Source of the DNA: Nitrospira sp.
GTDB taxonomy: Bacteria; Nitrospirota; Nitrospiria; Nitrospirales; Nitrospiraceae
Assembly (NCBI GenBank): GCA_024331045.1
Contig: JANDJC010000009.1
Coordinates: 1-64,000 of the forward strand
DNA length: 64,000 nt
Direction: 5' to 3'
Positions 29,007-37,821 of the stretch are shown piece by piece; position 1 is the stretch's first letter; every line of letters starts with the position of its first letter. The notes under the pieces were generated by a model. The model had not been told where the DNA came from. It was given only the letters and a program-made list of their open reading frames with translations, and made no database searches. Made by a program: the position numbers and the translations under genes.

Positions 29007-29309
29007 GGAAAGCCCCTTCCTTTTTGAGGAACCTGTTGGCCACGTCGCCGTCTCTTGCTGCTCGACCAGACCAACTGGGCCAATAGCATCGGGGTGTCGT
29101 CCCCCTGTTCAATCTGGGCTGAGCAAATCCAATGCCGTCACCAAGTCAGCCACCTGCCCTTCCGCTCGCCAAGAACTCCCAGGCCTTGAACGCGAGGCTT
29201 TGAACGCGAGAGCCGCTCAGAGAATGCTAGCTTCCGGCAGGTTTAGTGTCTTGTTTTCGTTATGAGGCGCTGATCACTCCTCTAGCCTCCTTCATCCAAT
29301 GGGGTCTTC

Positions 29310-29339
29310 TGCTACAGTGCAGAGGGCGGTACTGTAGCA
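29310..29339. promoter_or_regulatory. Perfect 9-bp inverted repeat TGCTACAGT-N12-ACTGTAGCA upstream of USP gene
   Basis: Read directly: tgctacagtgcagagggcggtactgtagca in the USP/USP intergenic region. Confidence 0.4.
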
Positions 29340-29544
29340 AGGAGTCCCTTTGTGCAGGGGCCAAAGACGCAATTCGCCCCCCCCGTTCTCACTCGTTTCA
29401 TTGGAGAGCGAACGGAGCAGTCCCGCTCGCATGACGGGAATCGTATCGATAACTATCGTCTATCTTGTTTCCGTTCTGCAAGTGGCACCACCCTTGCTGA
29501 CCTGGGAGTGGCAAAGAGCAAGACAATACACGGGAGCGGAATAC

Positions 29545-30045
29545 ATGGGGCAAGACAACGGTCTCTTCAAGAAAATCCTGGTTCCGGTGGATTTCTCACC
29601 CTGCTCGGATGAGGCATTTCGAGTGGCATGCGAAGTCGCTCGTCTGTGTGGGGCCGCGATCACGGTGTTGCACGTCATTGATACAGGCGCATTGGCTGCG
29701 TTCAACCGACTGGGCCTGGTCGCTGTTCCCTCTGACGCAACGGCCCAGCGGCGGCGATTGCGTCACCATGCTCGCCTCAAGGTGCGTCGATTGCTAGAGT
29801 CTAAGGCGGCCAAGGATGTGGTCGTCACGCGGACGATTGTCGAGGGCTCACCATTCGTGGAGATCGCCAAGTTTGCCCGCACAGAACATGTAGATCTGAT
29901 TGTGATGGGGAGTTACGGGGGGCGGGCTGGCAGCGTGGACAAAATCTTTTTTGGTAGTACAGCGGAAAAAGTCGTTCGCACCGCCGGTTGCCCCGTTCTG
30001 ACAGTGCCTCTGCCACCCACCGGCGGTCAGCCGGTCACGAGCTAA
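29545..30045 (+). CDS. Universal stress protein, single UspA domain
   Basis: LFKKILVPVDFSPCSDEAFRVACEVARLCGAAITVLHV...LIVMGSYGGRAGSVDKIFFGSTAEKVVRTAGCPVLTVPLP. Confidence 0.9.
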   Translation: MGQDNGLFKKILVPVDFSPCSDEAFRVACEVARLCGAAITVLHVIDTGALAAFNRLGLVAVPSDATAQRRRLRHHARLKVRRLLESKAAKDVVVTRTIVEGSPFVEIAKFARTEHVDLIVMGSYGGRAGSVDKIFFGSTAEKVVRTAGCPVLTVPLPPTGGQPVTS

Positions 30046-30072
30046 CGTTTTGGCGATGAGAGGGGAAAAACG

Positions 30073-30528
30073 ATGCCTGCATTACCGAGGTTGTGGGGGA
30101 GAGAAACCCTGGCCGCTGCTCTGCTTGTCACCTTGCTGGGTCTATTCGTGAGGGAAGAGGAAAGGCAAGGGTGGGCGCAGCCCACGCCATCCGACACGGA
30201 GCAAGTGGTCGAGGTCATCATCAAGGATTACAAGTTTAGGACCAAGCAGGGAGCGCTGCGTCTCGGTCTTCCAACGGCGATCATCGTGCGGAACGAAGAC
30301 ACGGAGCGCCATGATTTCGGTTCCACGATGTTTGAAGGACTCGCGACACGAGTTGAACAAAACGGCGTGATTGTCTATGGACGTGGTTTGAACGGTGTCA
30401 TGCTCGATCCCCATCGCAGTGCGGTGGTGCGGTTTGATCTCTCTCGCCCGGGAAAACATGAGTTCCGTTGTTCGCTCCATCCTGCCATGGTCGGAGAGTT
30501 GTTGATTTTGAGCGTTGAGGCGGTCTAA
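30073..30528 (+). CDS. Secreted cupredoxin-like protein
   Basis: IIVRNEDTERHDFGSTMF ... GKHEFRCSLHPAMVGELLILSV: His, Cys, His, Met arrangement of type-1 Cu ligands. Confidence 0.75.
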   Translation: MPALPRLWGRETLAAALLVTLLGLFVREEERQGWAQPTPSDTEQVVEVIIKDYKFRTKQGALRLGLPTAIIVRNEDTERHDFGSTMFEGLATRVEQNGVIVYGRGLNGVMLDPHRSAVVRFDLSRPGKHEFRCSLHPAMVGELLILSVEAV

Positions 30529-30586
30529 GGGAGAGAAGCCCCGCGGTAACAAAGAGGGGGCACTTCGGCTCGCGGAGCGTCGAACC

Positions 30587-31558
30587 ATGAGTATCGAGCA
30601 CATTCTGCTGGCGACGGATTTTTCCAGACAGGCTGAACGGGCGGAAGCCTACGCCTGTGAGTTGGCCGCGGTGTGGGGAGCCAAGCTGACGGTGCTGACA
30701 GTGTTGGAGTTTGGTCCTGGGCTAAACCCTGAGTCCCCGGTTGCTCAACTATACTTGAATGAGCTGAGCAGACAGGCTCAAGATGCTTTAGAGACGGTCC
30801 GCATGCGGATTGCCGCGAGAGGGGTCAGAGGGGTTGTGGTGGAGACCCAGATCGCAAGGGGACTTCCCAGCAAAGAGATCGTAGCAACGGCGGAAGCTCA
30901 GCGTACGGACTGTCTGGTGGTCGGCACGGCCGGAAAGAGCGGGCTTGAACATGTGTTGTTGGGGAGCACAGCCGAGCGGGTGATCCGAACAGCGCCCTGT
31001 CCCGTTCTGGCCGTGCCCACGAAGCGAGCGCATTTCCGGGGAAGCGCCGAGCAGGGTGGGGAAATGCGGCCTTCTCTCAAGAAGATGATGATTCCCGTGG
31101 ATTTTTCTGATTGCTCGCTCGATGCGCTGGAATATGGCGTGGTCATGGCGAGGCCGATGGGCGCCTCCATGACGCTCCTCCATGTCTTGGAGCCGGTGTC
31201 CTATGGGTTAGATTTCACGCTTGTGTCCTCACCTGCGAGACAACGTCGCGCTGTGATCGAAAGGCGGCTTGCTGACATTGCCCAGGCGATCAGGGCGGGA
31301 GGGGTGTCGTGTGATTTCATGGTTCGGGGCGGACTTCCCAATGATTCGATTCTGGAGGCGGCCAAGAGCCTGCCGGCTGATTGGCTGGTGATGGGGACGC
31401 ATGGCCGGCGCGGGCTGGCCCATGCCATGTATGGCAGTGTGGTTGAGTTCGTGCTGAGGCAATCGCCCTGTCCCATTTTGACGGTCAGAAGTCCTAAATT
31501 CCGACCAGGCCATCGCCGCGTGCTGACGACCTCGTCGGTGGGAGAAGGTTCCTCGTGA
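30587..31558 (+). CDS. Universal stress protein, tandem UspA domains
   Basis: MSIEHILLATDFSRQAERAEAYACELAAVWGAKLTVLTV...LVVGTAGKSGLEHVLLGSTAERVIRTAPCPVLAVP; second domain LVMGTHGRRGLAHAMYGSVVEFVLRQSPCPILTVR. Confidence 0.9.
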   Translation: MSIEHILLATDFSRQAERAEAYACELAAVWGAKLTVLTVLEFGPGLNPESPVAQLYLNELSRQAQDALETVRMRIAARGVRGVVVETQIARGLPSKEIVATAEAQRTDCLVVGTAGKSGLEHVLLGSTAERVIRTAPCPVLAVPTKRAHFRGSAEQGGEMRPSLKKMMIPVDFSDCSLDALEYGVVMARPMGASMTLLHVLEPVSYGLDFTLVSSPARQRRAVIERRLADIAQAIRAGGVSCDFMVRGGLPNDSILEAAKSLPADWLVMGTHGRRGLAHAMYGSVVEFVLRQSPCPILTVRSPKFRPGHRRVLTTSSVGEGSS

Positions 31559-31600
31559 AAATCATCAGGCTCTGACGTGATAACCAACAAGGAGTATGCC

Positions 31601-31843
31601 ATGCGCGGGAAGACCAAGAAGACCGGTTCTTCGAAGGCAAAGCCGACAACCGCCGCCCCTGCGTCAACGGCTGTTGCCTCAGTCAAAACGCCAGCTGAAT
31701 TGTCCGAGGATCTGTGGGAGCGGATCGCGAAAAAAGCTTATGAGCTGTGGGAGCAACGGGGGCGTCAGGATGGCAATGATCTCCGCGATTGGCTCGACGC
31801 GGAAGCCATCGTGATGGAAGAAATCCATGAAGCTCGGGAGTGA
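31601..31843 (+). CDS. DUF2934-like small protein
   Basis: LSEDLWERIAKKAYELWEQRGRQDGNDLRDWLDAEAIVMEE. Confidence 0.8.
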   Translation: MRGKTKKTGSSKAKPTTAAPASTAVASVKTPAELSEDLWERIAKKAYELWEQRGRQDGNDLRDWLDAEAIVMEEIHEARE

Positions 31844-33212
31844 ACGGGCTTCGGGGTTCTGGACTCCCCTCCCACCATCGTTGGACGCAGTGATCACGAG
31901 GCTCGAGGCTCTCTCGCTGAAGCCGCACTTTTCCCTCCAGCGACAACGAGCCTTAAGTCGGGCGCTCCAGCCGTATCTCAAGGGAGGGATGGGTCGGGTG
32001 GTGATCCCCCTTCCGCAAGAGACCGAGCTGGCCAGCCAGTTTTTGTTCTGCGACTTTTATCCCGATGACGGGCAGTTGAGCTTGGTCGAGCAGTTGCGCG
32101 ACGTGGTGAGCGAGCATATCCCGGAAGAAGAACGGGCGTGGCTCGATCCCCTAAAACACTCCGCAATGGATCTGTTCGAGTTGGTCTCGCTGGAGACGAC
32201 GACGGGCCAGGTGGCGGTTCGGTCTTTGGGCGACGGCAGAACGATCCATCTGCCCGCTGGAGATTTTATGAAAGATGTCGCGCCTGGCTCTGGTCTGTTG
32301 ACGAGAGCCATTTCTTCCCCCAAGGGTGAGCCTGGTGCGGCCATGTGGGGCGGCTGCGGCCTGATCCTGTTGCCGGACGATGCGGTAACCGTCATGGAGA
32401 TGGTGACCGAATGGCGGCGTGAGCTGGAGATCGAAACCGGCTCCTTCGCGTTGGGCGAATGGCGCGAGTTTGCTAAACGGTACGGCTATCTGTTGCTCTG
32501 GGCCTTTGCGCAGTTGCGCATGGACGCGTTGATGGATGCCGTTGTCCACATCCGTTATCGCTGTCCGGACGGCCAACCCTACCTGTATGCAGTCGCATTG
32601 TACGATCATTCGAGCCGACGCCTCTGTGCCGAGCAGTTGGCAAGGATGAGTGAATTGGTTCCAGAGGAACCAGTGGAACGTACGAAGCAGTCGGCGACGG
32701 GTACCAGGGTGCCCGTCGCCTCAGTATGGGTTCAGCGGGAGCGGGGGGCTTCCGGGCCGGAGACGGTCGTGAGGATCACGCTGACGTCTAGTCAGTTGAT
32801 TGTGGAATGCGATAGCCCTGAGCGGCTGGATCGGCTCAAGCACGAACTCGCCTCCAGCTTGGGGTTCTCTCTTCGCTTTCGTGACGAGACGGTTGAGCCA
32901 CCGGCTCGGAAGTTGTCGGTGGAGGATCTGATGGTCGGTGATCGGCCAGTGGTGGTGACGCTGGACGAGGATCGCCAGATGCTCTCCCGGTTTTTGGAAA
33001 GGGCGTATTTGGAATGGGCGGATCAGCCTCATCCGGCGCTGAAGGGACAAACTCCGCGTCACGCTGCCACTCTCCCGTCGATGCGCCAAACCGTCGAGGC
33101 CTTGATCGACGAAATGAGCGCCTATGATCTGGGGCGTTGGCGCACAGGTCTCCCCGCCTTCGAGTACAACCAGTTGCGGGCCCACGTGGGGTTGGAAGAG
33201 ATAGCGGAATGA
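31827..33212 (+). CDS. Uncharacterised 461-aa protein
   Basis: Long ORF without overlap by a better opposite candidate; C-terminal YLEWADQPHPALKGQTPRHAATLPSMRQTVEALIDEM resembles DUF2384/SEC-C-associated segments. Confidence 0.7.
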   Translation: MKLGSERASGFWTPLPPSLDAVITRLEALSLKPHFSLQRQRALSRALQPYLKGGMGRVVIPLPQETELASQFLFCDFYPDDGQLSLVEQLRDVVSEHIPEEERAWLDPLKHSAMDLFELVSLETTTGQVAVRSLGDGRTIHLPAGDFMKDVAPGSGLLTRAISSPKGEPGAAMWGGCGLILLPDDAVTVMEMVTEWRRELEIETGSFALGEWREFAKRYGYLLLWAFAQLRMDALMDAVVHIRYRCPDGQPYLYAVALYDHSSRRLCAEQLARMSELVPEEPVERTKQSATGTRVPVASVWVQRERGASGPETVVRITLTSSQLIVECDSPERLDRLKHELASSLGFSLRFRDETVEPPARKLSVEDLMVGDRPVVVTLDEDRQMLSRFLERAYLEWADQPHPALKGQTPRHAATLPSMRQTVEALIDEMSAYDLGRWRTGLPAFEYNQLRAHVGLEEIAE

Positions 33213-33355
33213 ACGGCTTACGGGATCCAAAATGGAAACGGATTCGCCCGAGATAAGGCACAATGGTCCTTGCCTCCGACACGCCAGGAGGGATACAACC
33301 AACCGAGAGATGAACCACCTTGTGTGAGAGGACTGGCCAAGGGAGGGTGACGACG

Positions 33356-34606
33356 ATGACGACTGCACAACGGACGATGATAGGGATCTTGGTGGGCGGA
33401 GGGCCAGCGCCTGGAATCAACAGCGTCATCAGCGCCGCCACGATTCGCGGCATTCTTGGCGGATGCGACGTGGTGGGATTTCTGGACGGGTTCAAGTGGC
33501 TCATGGAGGGGAGCACGGGACAGGTGAGACCACTTTCAATCGAGGAAGTGAGCCGGATCCATTTTCAAGGGGGCTCTTGCCTTGGCACCTCGCGGGCGAA
33601 TCCGACGAAGTCGGCGGAGCACTTGGATAACGTCTTATTCGCCCTCTCCACCCTGGGCGTGACGCGCCTGATTACAATCGGCGGCGACGATACAGCGTAC
33701 TCCGCGATGAAACTCGAAGAACGGGCGGGCGGCCGCCTCCAGGTTGTGCATGTGCCAAAGACCATCGACAATGACCTGGATCTGCCATACGGCATTCCGA
33801 CCTTTGGCTTTCAGACGGCTCGCCACATGGGAGTCGAGATCGTCAAGAACCTGATGGTTGATGCCCGTACCACCACGCGCTGGTACTTGGTGGTGACGAT
33901 GGGGCGCAAGGCGGGACACTTGGCGTTGGGCATCGGCAAGGCGGCCGGAGCCACCTTGACGATCATTCCAGAAGAGTTTCGGGGGAGGCCGGTACGGTTG
34001 CGGCGACTCGTGGACGTTTTGCTCGGAGCCATGGTGAAGCGGATGGATCAAGGGCGGGCGGATGGCGTCGCTGTGTTGGCCGAGGGGTTGATTGAGATGC
34101 TCGATCCCCGTGATCTGGGAGGCTTGGACTATGTCGAGCGGGATGAGCATGGGCATCTGCGGTTGAGCGAGGTGGATATCGGGGATGTGTTGCGTCGCGA
34201 GTTGACGAAGCAGCTTAAGAAGCTGGGCCTCTATCTGACGGTGGTGGCGAAGAACGTGGGCTATGAGCTGCGCTGTGCCGACCCGATTCCGTATGACATC
34301 GAATATACCCGCGATCTTGGCTATTGCGCCGCGCAGTTTCTGCTCGACGGCGGAACCTCTGCGATGGTCTCGATTCAAAATGGCCGCTTCACCCCGATTC
34401 CGTTTAAGGACATGGTAGATCCCGCCACCGGTCGAACCAAGGTCAGAATGGTCGATACGGAGTCGCAGTCTTATCGGATCGCCCGGCAATATATGATCCG
34501 GCTGACGGCGGACGATCTCAATGATGCACAGATGGTGAGTCGTTACGCAGCGCTAACGGGCCTCTCCGTTGAGACGTTCCAAGAGTGGTTTGCAAAAACG
34601 GTCTGA
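33356..34606 (+). CDS. 6-phosphofructokinase, PPi-dependent type
   Basis: GILVGGGPAPGINSVISAAT; LITIGGDDTAYSA (GGDD) and HVPKTIDNDLDLPYGIPTFGFQTA. Confidence 0.9.
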   Translation: MTTAQRTMIGILVGGGPAPGINSVISAATIRGILGGCDVVGFLDGFKWLMEGSTGQVRPLSIEEVSRIHFQGGSCLGTSRANPTKSAEHLDNVLFALSTLGVTRLITIGGDDTAYSAMKLEERAGGRLQVVHVPKTIDNDLDLPYGIPTFGFQTARHMGVEIVKNLMVDARTTTRWYLVVTMGRKAGHLALGIGKAAGATLTIIPEEFRGRPVRLRRLVDVLLGAMVKRMDQGRADGVAVLAEGLIEMLDPRDLGGLDYVERDEHGHLRLSEVDIGDVLRRELTKQLKKLGLYLTVVAKNVGYELRCADPIPYDIEYTRDLGYCAAQFLLDGGTSAMVSIQNGRFTPIPFKDMVDPATGRTKVRMVDTESQSYRIARQYMIRLTADDLNDAQMVSRYAALTGLSVETFQEWFAKTV

Positions 34607-34643
34607 ACAGCAGATTGGCCATCAGAGGAGAAGGGAACAGCTC

Positions 34644-35501
34644 ATGAAGGTGTTGGCGGCGACGGATGGGTCAAAGTTTGGTCAGTGGGCGATTGAGTGG
34701 CTGGCACAGCTTCCACTCGTTGTCAATCCGACGTTACGGGTGTTGCACGTCGTCGACGTCGCCGGGCTGCGCGCGCCTTTTTTAGTGCAGCCCTTGATTG
34801 TGGGAACAGAGCGGTACCTTCAGGCCGAGATCAAGCGGCTGGAGGAGCGGGCCAAGGTCGTGAAGGAGGAGGCCAAGGCCAGTCTGGATAAGTCCGGTCT
34901 CAACGGCACGGTGGTTGTCGATCGCGGCGCCGTGGCAGAGACAATTGTGAAGCACGCCAAACGCGGCGCGAAGTTGCTGTCCCTGGGATCTCGGGGGCTG
35001 GATGCTCTGGATCGGTTTATGCTCGGCAGTGTGTCGAATTATGCGATCCACCACGCGCCCTGCTCTGTTTTGGTGGTGAAGGAATCACCTCGTCCCGTGC
35101 GGCTGATTCTCTTGGCCGTTGATGGATCGGGAGCTTCGGAGAAGGCGGTGAAATTTCTCCTTCGACACTTCAATCCTACTCCCGATGGCCCGGGCCGTGA
35201 GCCGGTTTTGGTGATCGTCGCTCATGTCATGCCGTTCCTTAAGTATCCGGAGCTGAGGGAAGCAGGGAAACTCTTGGCCCGGCGGTATGAAGACCAGCTG
35301 ACCAAAGCCGGTTTTCGGGTCGAAGAGGCGATGCGCCTGGGACGGCCGGCCAACGAGATCCTTGCGCTGGCAAAGCGGCGAAAGGTTGACTTGATTGTGA
35401 CGGGCGCCAAGGGACTCGGGGCGCTCAGCCGCGCCCTGCTCGGCAGTGTCTCGACCCGGGTGGTACATCACGCGTCCTGTTCGGTACTAGTCGTGAGATG
35501 A
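34644..35501 (+). CDS. Universal stress protein, tandem UspA domains
   Basis: MKVLAATDGSKFGQWAIEWLAQ...LLSLGSRGLDALDRFMLGSVSNYAIHHAPCSVLVVK; LIVTGAKGLGALSRALLGSVSTRVVHHASCSVLVVR. Confidence 0.9.
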   Translation: MKVLAATDGSKFGQWAIEWLAQLPLVVNPTLRVLHVVDVAGLRAPFLVQPLIVGTERYLQAEIKRLEERAKVVKEEAKASLDKSGLNGTVVVDRGAVAETIVKHAKRGAKLLSLGSRGLDALDRFMLGSVSNYAIHHAPCSVLVVKESPRPVRLILLAVDGSGASEKAVKFLLRHFNPTPDGPGREPVLVIVAHVMPFLKYPELREAGKLLARRYEDQLTKAGFRVEEAMRLGRPANEILALAKRRKVDLIVTGAKGLGALSRALLGSVSTRVVHHASCSVLVVR

Positions 35502-35713
35502 CGTGTGACAGCTAAACACGCCTAGCCTTCATTCGCTCCTCCACTCTCCCTACTCCAAATACCCAAATCCCCAATGAAATGCGCGTTCTCTTAGCACTCC
35601 GATACGGGGAATTCTCAGGGGCGAATCGTCTTGCGGCTTGACGGGCATGAGTCTCGCACCATAAACTGCGCCCTTTGCCATTGAACGATCCGTTCTGAAA
35701 GAAACCGAAAGGG

Positions 35714-36364
35714 GTGACAAAGAGGCATTCCATGGTACCACCGGCGGAGATGAAGCAGGATCCTCTTCCAGATCGGCTCGTCATGGGCTTGTCAAAAATC
35801 AGCTTGGCCATGAAGAGCCGGACCTGGAGGAGGCAAGGGCGCAAGGGGGTCGGTCCACTCCAGATGCAGGTGCTGACCTATCTGAAATCCTGTCCTGGGC
35901 AGGCGGCGACCATTTCAACAATTGCGCGGGAATTGGCGGTCAAACTTCCAACGGCGTCTGAGGTCATCCGGACGTTGGCTGACAAGGGATTGGTTCGTCG
36001 CCGTCAAAGCGAAACCGATCAGCGGGTTGTCAAGGTCTGCTTGACGGCTAAAGGTGCGAAAGCAGGGACGACCGAGAGTGCATGGCCCGAACTGTTGGCC
36101 GCGGCCACCACCCAGCTTACTCCTCAGGAGCAGATCAACTTGTTGACAGCCTTGGTGAAAATGATTTACGGGCTTCAACAGCAAGGGGAAATCCCCGTCG
36201 CCCGCATGTGTGTTTCATGCGCCCATTTCCAACCGAACGAACACAAGGGAACGGCCCAGCCCCATCATTGTCGATTGTTCGACGCGCCGTTCGGTGATCA
36301 GGCTCTTCGCCTTGATTGTCCGGAGTACGTTTCCGCTCAGGCGACCCGGGCAAAGGAAGCGTAA
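35714..36364 (+). CDS. MarR-family winged-helix regulator with C-terminal Cys/His cluster
   Basis: ATISTIARELAVKLPTASEVIRTLADKGLVRRRQSETDQRVVKVCLTAKG; C-terminus MCVSCAHFQPNEHKGTAQPHHCRLFDAPFGDQALRLDCPEY. Confidence 0.8.
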   Translation: MTKRHSMVPPAEMKQDPLPDRLVMGLSKISLAMKSRTWRRQGRKGVGPLQMQVLTYLKSCPGQAATISTIARELAVKLPTASEVIRTLADKGLVRRRQSETDQRVVKVCLTAKGAKAGTTESAWPELLAAATTQLTPQEQINLLTALVKMIYGLQQQGEIPVARMCVSCAHFQPNEHKGTAQPHHCRLFDAPFGDQALRLDCPEYVSAQATRAKEA

Positions 36365-36387
36365 CGTTCTGGGCGGATCCAACTGTG

Positions 36388-36990
36388 CTAAGGCGGGGAG
36401 GGTGGCGATCCCGCGCGTGCTTCTTCGTACAAGATTTGATCGGTTTCGATCTGTGTAAACAGGATGTCCAATGCCTGTTGGAGTGCTGACTCGATGGGAA
36501 TGCGATCCGATGCGGTTACCCAGCGGGCAAACGAGCCCTCCGCCGACCCCTCGGCGGAATAGGCCTTGAGCATACGATCTTCTTTTCGCATCTCCGCTCG
36601 CAAACGGATTTGATAGTGGTACCGCCATTGCCGGGATGTCAGGGCCAGCTTGGCTCTGATCTCCAATGTCAGGTCCGGCCGTTCGTCCACGAGCGAGGCG
36701 AAGGTCCGTCTCTGTCTGGCGTACTGAACAATTGCCTGGCGGAGGTCGGAAGGGGACCATTCCAGCAGCGTGATGCCTGGTCGATGGTCGGCGCCTTCTA
36801 AAGCCAGCACCGTGACAACCACGCGCAACGATTTGGAGATGGCAATCGGCGCCGAAGCTGACGGAAGGGGATGGACATGGATTCGGTGCACACACCCTGC
36901 AGTCAGCAGCAGGAAGAGGGCACCGAGGAAAAGAGCACAATAGCGGTAGCCTGTAGGATGCTGCGCGTGCTGCTTGTTATGATTGATCAT
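36388..36990 (-). CDS. Putative lipoprotein of unknown function
   Basis: Signal/lipobox YRYCALFLGALFLLLTAGC; no other recognised domain. Confidence 0.65.
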   Translation of the reverse strand: MINHNKQHAQHPTGYRYCALFLGALFLLLTAGCVHRIHVHPLPSASAPIAISKSLRVVVTVLALEGADHRPGITLLEWSPSDLRQAIVQYARQRRTFASLVDERPDLTLEIRAKLALTSRQWRYHYQIRLRAEMRKEDRMLKAYSAEGSAEGSFARWVTASDRIPIESALQQALDILFTQIETDQILYEEARAGSPPSPP

Positions 36991-37308
36991 GTCAGCGACG
37001 GGGCGAGCAAAAGTACGTTTGGTTGGCATCGTACTCGTCTGTCAAGGGAATGCCCTATTGGCTTGTCTGTTCATGGAGTGCACCGACTCGCAGCGACGAT
37101 CACCGAGTCTACCACAGGCGATCGACAAAAGCCCTTGAACCGATCGAGACCCCTGAGCTATCTTACCTACCGCCCTATGAAAATCGTTCCGGAGTTTGTT
37201 CCTGCATTCGTGGCATGGCATACGGGGAAGGACACCAGGTCGAGGGGGAAAAGCGCCCGAAGGGAACCGTGGTGTAGCTGAGGCCATTTAAGCCAAGAGG
37301 AGGAGGAC

Positions 37309-37737
37309 ATGAGCAAAAGCCTAAAAGGGACAAAGAGCTACGAGAATCTCAAACATGCGTTTGCCGGCGAATCGCAAGCCAACCGGCGGTATCTCTACTT
37401 TGCACGGCGGGCAGATATCGAGGGGTATCCGGACGTGGGTGGACTCTTTCGCGACACTTCGGAAGCTGAAACCGGCCATGCTTTCGGCCACCTGGACTTC
37501 CTAAAAGAAGTGGGAGACCCCGCCACCGGTAGCCCCATGGGGAGCACGGAGGAAAACCTCAAGTGCGCGATCGAGGGGGAAACCTACGAGTATACGCAGA
37601 TGTATCCCGGCATGGCCAAGACAGCGCGCGAAGAAGGGTTCCCGGAATTGGCCGAATGGTTTGAAACCTTGGCCAAGGCCGAACGGTCTCACGCCAACCG
37701 GTTCTTGAAAGGCCTGGAAAATCTGAAACAGAGCTAG
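37309..37737 (+). CDS. Rubrerythrin family protein (lacks C-terminal rubredoxin domain)
   Basis: [26 protein letters not shown]...[17 protein letters not shown]...[46 protein letters not shown]; strong SD aggaggagga. Confidence 0.92.
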   Translation: MSKSLKGTKSYENLKHAFAGESQANRRYLYFARRADIEGYPDVGGLFRDTSEAETGHAFGHLDFLKEVGDPATGSPMGSTEENLKCAIEGETYEYTQMYPGMAKTAREEGFPELAEWFETLAKAERSHANRFLKGLENLKQS

Positions 37738-37821
37738 GCCTGTGTTGTCAGCCGTCGGCGGCGGCCCCTGGGGGGCTCAAGCCGACGGCTCAACCCCTGT
37801 GCCCTGCGCCCCTGAATCTCC

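Noticed and set aside
32151-33516. Overlapping minus-strand ORFs (152, 215, 226 aa)
   Set aside because: Antisense of the 461-aa gene and PFK start; no recognisable domain.
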